Source of the DNA: Amoebophrya sp. AT5.2
Lineage: Eukaryota > Sar > Dinophyceae > Syndiniales > Amoebophryaceae
DNA length: 15,084 nt
Direction of reading: 5' to 3'
NCBI GenBank assembly: GCA_005223375.1
Contig: RXOD01005249.1
Location: 1-15,084, forward strand
Position numbers and translations under genes: made by a program. Under the pieces are notes generated by a model. That model had not been told where the DNA came from. It ran no database searches and saw only the letters and a program-made list of their open reading frames with translations. Of this stretch, positions 1 through 7,300 are shown one piece after another (positions within the stretch are counted from its first letter, which is position 1; the number at the start of each line of letters is the position of its first letter).

Positions 1-1307
1 GAGCTGCGGCCGCTGCGGGGGATGAGTTTAGCCGCAAAAATAGCGGCGGAGAGACCCCCTCTGACGCGGTTTAGACAGTCTCGGGGTCGACAAAATTTTT
101 TGCGGTTTTGCGGCCGCTGCACGAACTCGCTAAGATGGCCACGCGAGTGAACGGAAGCCCGTCCGAGTGTCCGCTGCGGGTCTAGCTCGCGGCCGTCTTG
201 TCTGGTCCCAGGTGGATTATGAACAAAACGCTCCTCAGGGGGGCCGGGCCGTAGCTCTCCTGGATTTTGGCTTTCGGCAGTGTACTAGGGAGACACTTCC
301 ACGGCCAGCAGCCGACTCCAGTACGGAGTCCGCGCCGCGCACGCGTAGTGCTCCGACTGATTCTATTTTCCGGAATGAAAGTTGTCACGGGTAGCGGCAA
401 GCGAGTCCAGTCTGTGCGACCAAAGCATCTGCTTCTCAAAAAAAGTCTAGCGCTGCCGTAGCGATGGCATACGGTCCCTGCGTCACATCATAAGTTTGTT
501 CACTGCGTAAAGACAACCGCTCCATGAAACAGTTATACTAGCGGCACGTGGACCATCCGCATCGGGATCTGCTTTTATCAGATGCGCTCAATTCTGACCG
601 CGGAAGCACGATCGATTTGCATCCTCGATCCTGATCTTGCCGTTCCTTCGCAATTCGATTGCCTGATGTTTTAGCATCGACCATCTATATCTAAGTACAA
701 AAATAAAAGTAAGAACGCTTGCGTGATCTGATCATAATTCTTCCTCAGGTTCTCGTTCTCGCCCACGTTCAATCTCGAAATGCATTTTGTTCTCAGGATC
801 CTGCTCTCTGGAGTTGCGCCCGCTTCCTTGTTGATCGTCGTCATCTATTCCCGTCTATCTCCAGGTCCCCCGTTTGTCACAGCGTGTCACGTGTCACGTG
901 CTCTGATCTGTTATCTATGCGACCCTCATCCACTTCATTTTTTACTCCGCGTAGCAACCAGGCATTTACGAAAAACGCACGTGCAGATTCATTCTTATTC
1001 ACAGCGACTTTTGCTTATGATGTCGACGACAACAGAACTGCGCAATCTTGACATCCGCCGATCTAACAATCTCCTCATGACTGCAGCCAGCGGGGATGTG
1101 CGGCGTCACATAACAAGAATCCCCGTCGAAAACGCGTAGCGGAGGAAAGCGGTTCGAAAGGCGTGCGGGGTCTTCTGGCTTTTTCGCCAACGCCGAACGC
1201 CAAGCATACGCCAGCAACCACTTCGTGGTCAGGGAGGCGGATATTCATCTCTACGAAACAGCGAGCCGACCGAAAACGACGACCCCATTCGCGACCAGTA
1301 GGGCAAG
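1..1307. other. Upstream non-coding region, no gene supported
   Basis: No open frame here resembles a protein I recognise on either strand, and those that exist are short and lack family features. A 12-bp direct repeat, TGCGGCCGCTGC, lies at 5-16 and 109-120. A weak 5-bp hairpin (GCCGC/GCGGC) lies at 31-47. From about 640 to 900 the sequence is pyrimidine-rich, which would suit a promoter or 5' UTR. An in-frame TAG at 1299-1301, just before the BRR2 start codon, marks the end of non-coding sequence. The 3' end of an upstream gene or a 5' UTR intron could be hidden here; I cannot see one. Confidence 0.5.
545..983. promoter_or_regulatory. Cluster of four CACGTG boxes upstream of BRR2
   Basis: The palindromic hexamer CACGTG (E-box/G-box) occurs at 545-550, 888-893, 895-900 and 978-983. 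The middle two are one base apart, in a TCACGTG tandem. A random hexamer would be expected about 0.1 times in this span. In eukaryotes CACGTG is commonly bound by bHLH or bZIP factors, but whether this organism uses it that way is inference. Confidence 0.3.
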
Positions 1308-4300
1308 ATGGCAGAAGAGCACGCTAAGTTCAAGCGGTTCGAATACCGCACAAACTCGAACTTAGTTTTGCAGCGCGAGGGCGCAGCGCCGTCCGTAAAT
1401 GAGCCGACGGGGGAGCCGGAGTCGCTCCGGCACTTCAACCTGCACAAAATGGGGGATCTGGCGAGACCCGTAAAAGAAGAGATGCAGAAGATAAAGGCGC
1501 AGGAAAAGCGAAAGCGACAGAGAGACGCCGGGGCCAGAGAAGGGGAGGAAGGCGGTAGAGACGCGGGTGGGCACAAAGATAGAAAAAGAACGAAACTAGA
1601 AGTGCAGAGAGGTACTTGTGGTTCTGCCAAGACAACCTTCTAACTTCCTTCGCTTCGTAGGTTATACTTTTCCGCCGACGTCGCCGTCAGATTCTCCACT
1701 GACTCTGTTATTGAAATAAAAGTGGGGCCACTACTTCTACACGATCAAAAATTTTGAATTCGCCTCGATATCCCACCCCATTGTATTAACAGGCCAAACC
1801 GTCCTGGACCACGACGTCACCGAGGTCGTTCCCTACAAGCCCACGACGCAGGCGACGCGCGCTGCTTACGAGCAGCTCCTTTCTTCGCTCACCTTTATTC
1901 TCGGCGACCAGTCGCCGGACGTCCTCGCCGGCGCTGCCGACGAGGTTCTCGCGGCCATAAAAGCGGACAACTGCCTCGACGCGCAGCGCAAGCGGAACGT
2001 GGAGGAAGTACTCGGGTCCATAACAGAACAGTACTTTGCGGAGGTGTACCGACTGGCAAAGCAAATTACCGACTACGGCGCGGACGACGTGCAAGACGAT
2101 GATATGGATGCCGACAAGGGAGCGGACGATGCAACGGGAGTTGCGGTTGTGTTCGAGGACGACGAGAGTGATGGGGAGGATAAGTACGTGGGGGAAATAG
2201 ACGAAAGCAGCGACGAGGGGGACGCAGAGGTGGATCTGCTGCAGGGGGAGGATCGAGGTTCGCGATTTGTTGATTGGATTTGATTTTTTGGATTAGGAGC
2301 AACAGCGTTACTTTCGATCATCTTTGATGCGCGCGCAGATTTCCCGGCACTTCATCGATGACCGACAAACAAAGGTATTCGCGTCGACGACGCGGCTGAC
2401 CCCGCGGGCGACGACAAAGCTGCGGACGAGGACGACCTGCCCGCTTCGGTCGTCCTCGTCCGCAGCTTTGTCGTCGTGCTCGTTTCGTTACGTCATAACG
2501 GGTATCGTGGGTCGTGGGTTATTGCAGGCACAACTTCGTCGGGAGATCGTCGAACGCGGACAACGTCACGTCATCACATGACTCGTACGGGTAGCTACAC
2601 TGATTGCAACAGTGGATGCACACCAACACACACGGACCTACCTGAGCCATGACGTTGCTCTGTTGATGCCTGCGGGCTCAAGGCCGATTGGCCGAGTTTT
2701 CCGAGATAGCAAGGTTTCTTCCGTCGCGGCGGTGGCTAGGCCACCTTTTAGAATATCTTGGATTGTTCTCCAATCGTGTCTTGCCCGTTGTGAGTTGCAA
2801 AGTGGCTCAGAGCGACCATCGGAGATCCGTGTAATTCATGGATTTCCTCACAAAGGTAGTCGCGTCGACGACGCGGCTGACCCGGCGGGCGACCTGGACG
2901 ACGCGGACGAGGACGACCTGCCCGTTTCGGTCGTCCTCGTCCGCGGCTTTGTCGTCGCCCGTGGGGTTGATCAGGTACTACGTGGGAACGTCGACGTCGT
3001 ACACTGCAGAACACATGAACGTACGGGAGCTTACACTGATTGCAACAGTGTCAGACTACGCACTACACCAAACAACCTTGAACCGAGACGTGCGTGTTGT
3101 ATGCCTTCGGGCTCAAGGCCGGTTGGCCGAGGCTTCCAAGCATAGAGGGGTTTTTCTTTGGACGACGTGACCATTCCGGTCACTGTGGCAAGCTGCTGGA
3201 TTGTTCTCCGTCAGTCGTGTCTTTCGTTCGTGTGCATGTCACTCCTGGGCATACCATTGAGATTCCGTTTAATTCTCGGAATTTCTCACAAAGGTATTCG
3301 CGTCGACGACGCGGCTGACCCCGCGGGCGACGACAAAGCTGCGGACGAGGACGACCTGCCCGTTTCGGTGATCGACGCGCACTGGCTCCAGCGCGTTCTC
3401 ACTTCTTTTACCGACGACCACGCGAAAGCGGTGGATCTGGAGAGGAAGATTCTGCAGGTCCTCGCGATCAGCGACATACAGCTATTGGAGAATGAACTCG
3501 TGAAATTGCTCGAGTTTCAGAACTTCGACTTTCTGCAGAAGCTGGTAAAGAACCGGTCGAAGATCTTCTTCATGACGAGGCTGAAGCAGGCGCAGTCCGA
3601 GGACGAGCAGCGAGCAATTATGGAGACCATGCGAGAGACCGAGGAGGGTCAGGGAGTGCTGGCAGAGTTGGATAGGTCGAAGGAGAAAAGGGATAAAGAG
3701 AAGGATGAAGTAGCTCGGTTGAAAAACGAGGCCAAAGTGCTGATGAAGAAAAAAAGGGACGAGATGGACGCGGAAGAAGGCGTGGAAGGAACGACTCTGT
3801 CACTATTGGCGAAAGAAAGCGGCGGCGGCGGCGGGGGGCAAGTTGCGAAAAAACTTCAGCCGAGCAGAGTGGTGGATCTGGAGACAATTTCGTTCGCGAA
3901 GGGGGGACATACGATGACTAATACAAAATGTACTTTTCGATTTCGTCATGTTGCTTGGTAAACGTTTCGCAGTTTTGAAATAAAAAGCGGTCCAGAAAAG
4001 TTTCGCGTGCATGTATGACTTTTAATCTCGGCGCGACCGAGCGCGAAAGTCCATTTCTCCCTCCTCAATCAATCCAATAGGTAACCTCACCGAGGGTTCG
4101 ACGCGCAAGATGGGCCGGTCCTGGGAGGAGGTGAACATTCCCGCCCCGCCCACCGCCGGGCACGGGGACGTGCGCCTGGTCGATATCACCGAACTTCCCA
4201 AATTCGCACAGCATGCGTTCAAAGACGACAAGGGCAAGCACATAGTGAACCGATTGAACCCCGTGCAATCCACGGTCTTTCCCGTCGCCTTCAAAGAGTT

Positions 4301-7300
4301 CGAGGAAAACATGCTCGTGTGCGCGCCCACGGGCGCGGGTAAGACAAACATCGCTCTACTAACCATGCTGAACGTTTTGATGGCGCACGTGAAGCCGGTG
4401 ACAAACGGAATCGGCGGGACTGCGGGAAACGGGGCCGGCGGGGAGGTGGCGGTCGACAAAGACGCATTCAAAATCGTTTACATCGCGCCGATGAAGGCGC
4501 TGGTGCAACAATTGGTGGGGTTCTTCGCACAGCGGTTTGAGGTGTACGGGCTTTCCGTTGGCGAATTGTCCGGCGACAGCTCTTTGTCGAAGGCGCAAAT
4601 CGCGAAGACGCAGATCTTGGTCACCACGCCAGAGAAGTGGGACATCATCACGCGAAAATCCGGGGATAGCCGCGCAAACATGCACCTGGTGCGACTCGTG
4701 ATCATCGACGAGGTGCACTTGCTGCACGACACGCGTGGCCCGGTATTGGAAGCGATCGTGGCGCGAACATTGAGGCAGGTGGAGCGCACGCAAGAGCCGA
4801 TTCGGCTCGTGGGATTGTCAGCCACGTTGCCGAACTACACGGACGTGGCCGCGTTTTTGCGCGTTTCGGAGAGGGGCCTGTTCAAGTTCGACAACTCGTT
4901 TCGCCCATGCCCGCTGCAGCAGACCTTCATCGGGGTGACGGATAAAAAAGCAGTGCGACGCATGAACACCATGAACGAGGTATGCTTCGAAAAAGTGCAA
5001 GAGGCCGCCGGAAAGCACCAGATGCTGATCTTCGTGCACTCGCGCAAGGAAACGGCGAAAACTGCGAAGACGTTGCGGGAAATGGCGATGGAGAACGACG
5101 TAGTCCCGCGTTTTCTCGCCGGGAACTCCGCCGCAAAAGAAATTCTTGCCGAGGAAGCGAAAACCGCCCACAGCCCGGATTTGAAGGAGCTGCTCCCCTA
5201 CGGGTTCGCGATTCACCACGCCGGGTTGAGCAAGGAGGACCGCGTTCTAGTTGAGGAGCTTTTCGCCGACAAGCACATCCAGATTCTCGTCTGTACGGCA
5301 ACCCTTGCTTGGGGTGTGAATCTTCCGGCGCATACCGTGATCATCAAGGGCACGCAGGTGTACAAGGCGGAACAGGGGAAGTGGGATGAGTTGGGCTGCC
5401 TGGACATGCTGCAGATGATGGGTCGCGCGGGGCGCCCGGGGTACGAGAAGGAGGGGCACGGCATCATCATCACGCAGCATAGCGAGCTGCAGTACTATCT
5501 TTCTCTGATGAACATGCAGCTCCCGATCGAGTCGCAGATGGTTGCGGACCTACCCGACAAATTGATCGGTGAACTGGTGTTGGGGACGGTGCAAAACCGG
5601 ACGGACGCGGTGACGTGGCTGGGCTACACCTACTTGTTCGTGCGGATGCAAAAGAGCCCGACGTTGTACTCGGTGCCGGAGGCAAGCCTGGAGAACGACG
5701 CAACCATGCTGCAAGCCAGGTAGATTTGAATTTGATGTAATGATGCACTTAGACGGACACTTATTCGAGAGCCGGTCTCCTTGGTACGTGCCGACTATTA
5801 GCAGGAATGCTATCACAGGAATTTCTTTTGAAAGTCGTTCACGTCCGTTTTCAAAATGGAAACTTCAGGTGCGACATGGTCCACGCCGCGCTCTCCCTTC
5901 TGAACAAGCACAATTTGATCCGCTACGACCGCCGCACGGGGCATGTGCAGGTTACCGCGATGGGTCGTGTGGCGTCTCACTACTACATCAAGCACCCCTC
6001 GATTGCGGTGTACAACGAGAATCTGCGCCCGAACATGAACGACATCGAGCTTTTGCGGCTGTTTTCCCTCTCCTCCGAGTTCCGCAACATTCCGGTGCGC
6101 GACGACGAGAAGGTCGAACTCGCGAAGCTGCTCGAAAAGGTCCCCATCCCCGTGAAGGGCAGCGCCGACGAGTACACGGCGAAGGTGAACGTGCTGCTGC
6201 AGGCCTACATTTCGAAGATGAAGCTGGAGGGCTTCGCCATGGCCGCCGATATGGTGTACATCGAGCAGTCGGCGGGGCGCATCATGCGCGCGCTCTTTGA
6301 GATCGCCTTGCGGAAGGGTTGGGCGGGACTCGCGCTGCGGTGCCTGAAGTGGTGCAAGATGATCGAGAAGCGCATGTGGAGCTGCCAGACGCCGCTGCGG
6401 CACTTCAAGGACTACCAGCGCGGGCTGGCGGAGGACATTTTGCGGAAAATAGAAAAAAAGGACGTGCCCTGGGAGCGGTACTACGAACTGAACCCGACCG
6501 ACCTCGCGACGCTGATCAAGCTGCCGAAGTTCGGCAAGGTGCTGCACAAACTGATCCACCAGTTCCCGAAGATCGAGCTCTTCGCCTACGTGCAGCCGAA
6601 GACGCGCTCCTGCCTGATGGTGGAGCTGACGCTGACGCCCGACTTTCAGTGGGACCCGAAAATCCACGGCTCGGGCGAGATCTTTTGGATCATCGTCGAG
6701 GACGTGAACGGCGAGCACATTTTGCACTACGAGCAGTTTCTGCTGAAGCAGACGGAGTGCGAGCGCGAGCACACGCTCACCTTCACCGTGCCGATCATGG
6801 AGCCCAAGCCGCCGCAGTACTTTCTGCGGCTGGTGAGCGACCGGTGGCTGAATTCCGAGACGCTCCTGGCGGTCAGCTTCCGCAACCTGATCCTGCCGGA
6901 GAAGTGCCCGCCGCACACGGAACTGCTGGACCTCCAGCCGCTGCCGGTGTCGGCGCTGCGCTACAAGGACGCGGCGGACCTTTTTTACAAGGACCAGGCG
7001 AACTTCAACCCGATTCAAACGCAAACCTTTTCGTGCCTGTACTCCACGAACGACAACGCGCTGGTGTGCGCCCCCGCCGCCGCCGGAAAGGAGGTGTGCA
7101 TGGAGTTCGCGATCCTGCAGATGCTGCAGGCGGACGGCATCGAGCACCCGCGCTGCGTTTACCTCGCGCCCTACGACAGGATCATGGAGGAACGCTACGC
7201 GCACTGGGCGCCGAAGTTCAAAAAGCTCGGCGTAGAGGTGGCGAAACTCTCCGGGGAGGTGGCCGCGGATCTGCGCACGATCGAGCAGTCGCACCTGATC

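Larger units (their letters stand above)
2375..2855 (+). repeat. Tandem unit 1: decoy exon-3 head plus intron segment
   Basis: The unit begins just after an AG in the same context (CAAAG|GTATTCGCG) as the true exon-3 acceptor. Its first 74 bases match the true exon-3 start (from 3294) almost perfectly, up to the GCTTCG/GTTTCG point. Beyond that it diverges: an inverted copy of the exon head follows, then sequence shared with unit 2. Read in the Brr2 frame it stays open to TGA at 2650-2652. Confidence 0.85.
2258..3293 (+). other. BRR2 intron 2 (1036 bp, phase 1), repeat-rich with two decoy exon-3 starts
   Basis: The donor is CGAG|GTTCGCG and the acceptor CACAAAG|GTATTCG. Joining gives a split Gly codon and keeps the frame into the PWI-like region. 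The GTTCGC donor is atypical even for this window and is the least certain splice site. The intron is six times longer than any other here because it carries two diverged copies of the exon-3 start, two inverted-repeat hairpins and tandemly repeated intron sequence, all annotated separately. Confidence 0.72.
2856..3293 (+). repeat. Tandem unit 2: second decoy exon-3 head plus intron segment
   Basis: The unit starts after CACAAAG with GTAGTCGCG and repeats the exon-3 head with several differences (CTGGACGACGC replacing the GACAAAGCTGC part). Downstream blocks shared with unit 1 include ACACTGATTGCAACAGTG, GGGCTCAAGGCCG, TTGGCCGAG and TGGATTGTTCTCC. The unit ends with the acceptor that precedes the real exon 3. 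Read in the Brr2 frame it hits TAG at 3143-3145. Acceptor-to-acceptor periods are 481 and 438 bp. Confidence 0.85.
1308..3929 (+). other. BRR2: BRR2 exons 1-3: N-terminal plug, acidic linker and PWI-like domain
   Basis: Exon 1 (residues 1-101) holds the conserved EPTGE and KMGD segments and a basic RKRQRD stretch. Exon 2 (to residue 256) holds the helical segment around [12 protein letters not shown] and [10 protein letters not shown], then ITDYG, then a strongly acidic linker ([11 protein letters not shown]). In yeast and human Brr2 the corresponding part folds back on the helicase and restrains it. Exon 3 (residues 257-468) begins with an acidic Ala/Asp-rich stretch, then a PWI-like domain from about 280 (IDAHWLQ to [10 protein letters not shown]), a Lys/Glu-rich likely coiled coil, a six-glycine run, and a [16 protein letters not shown] segment. 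The acidic start of exon 3 is the part copied twice inside intron 2. Confidence 0.88.

Noticed and set aside
5..120. 12-bp direct repeat TGCGGCCGCTGC as ends of a mobile element
   Set aside because: Only 104 bp apart, with no open frame or target duplication between them; more likely chance in GC-rich sequence.
719..1139. Overlapping open frames upstream of BRR2
   Set aside because: They are short, overlap in two frames, show no family likeness and are Ser/Arg-rich from pyrimidine-rich DNA.
1149..1160. GGTTCGAAAG, a tRNA B-box-like sequence
   Set aside because: No matching A box, no acceptor stem and no T-arm pairing. Similar GTTCGA sequences at 1339 (coding) and about 14980 also fail on pairing.
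2375..2929. Decoy copies as normal extra exons spliced between the TTCG|GTCGTC points and the next acceptor
   Set aside because: The 74-base exon piece would end in phase 0 while the next copy must be entered in phase 1, so the Brr2 frame would be lost.
2612..3145. Possible 177-codon gene on the + strand inside BRR2 intron 2
   Set aside because: Its recognisable part is the decoy copy of the exon-3 head, and the rest is repeated intron sequence with hairpins, without family features.
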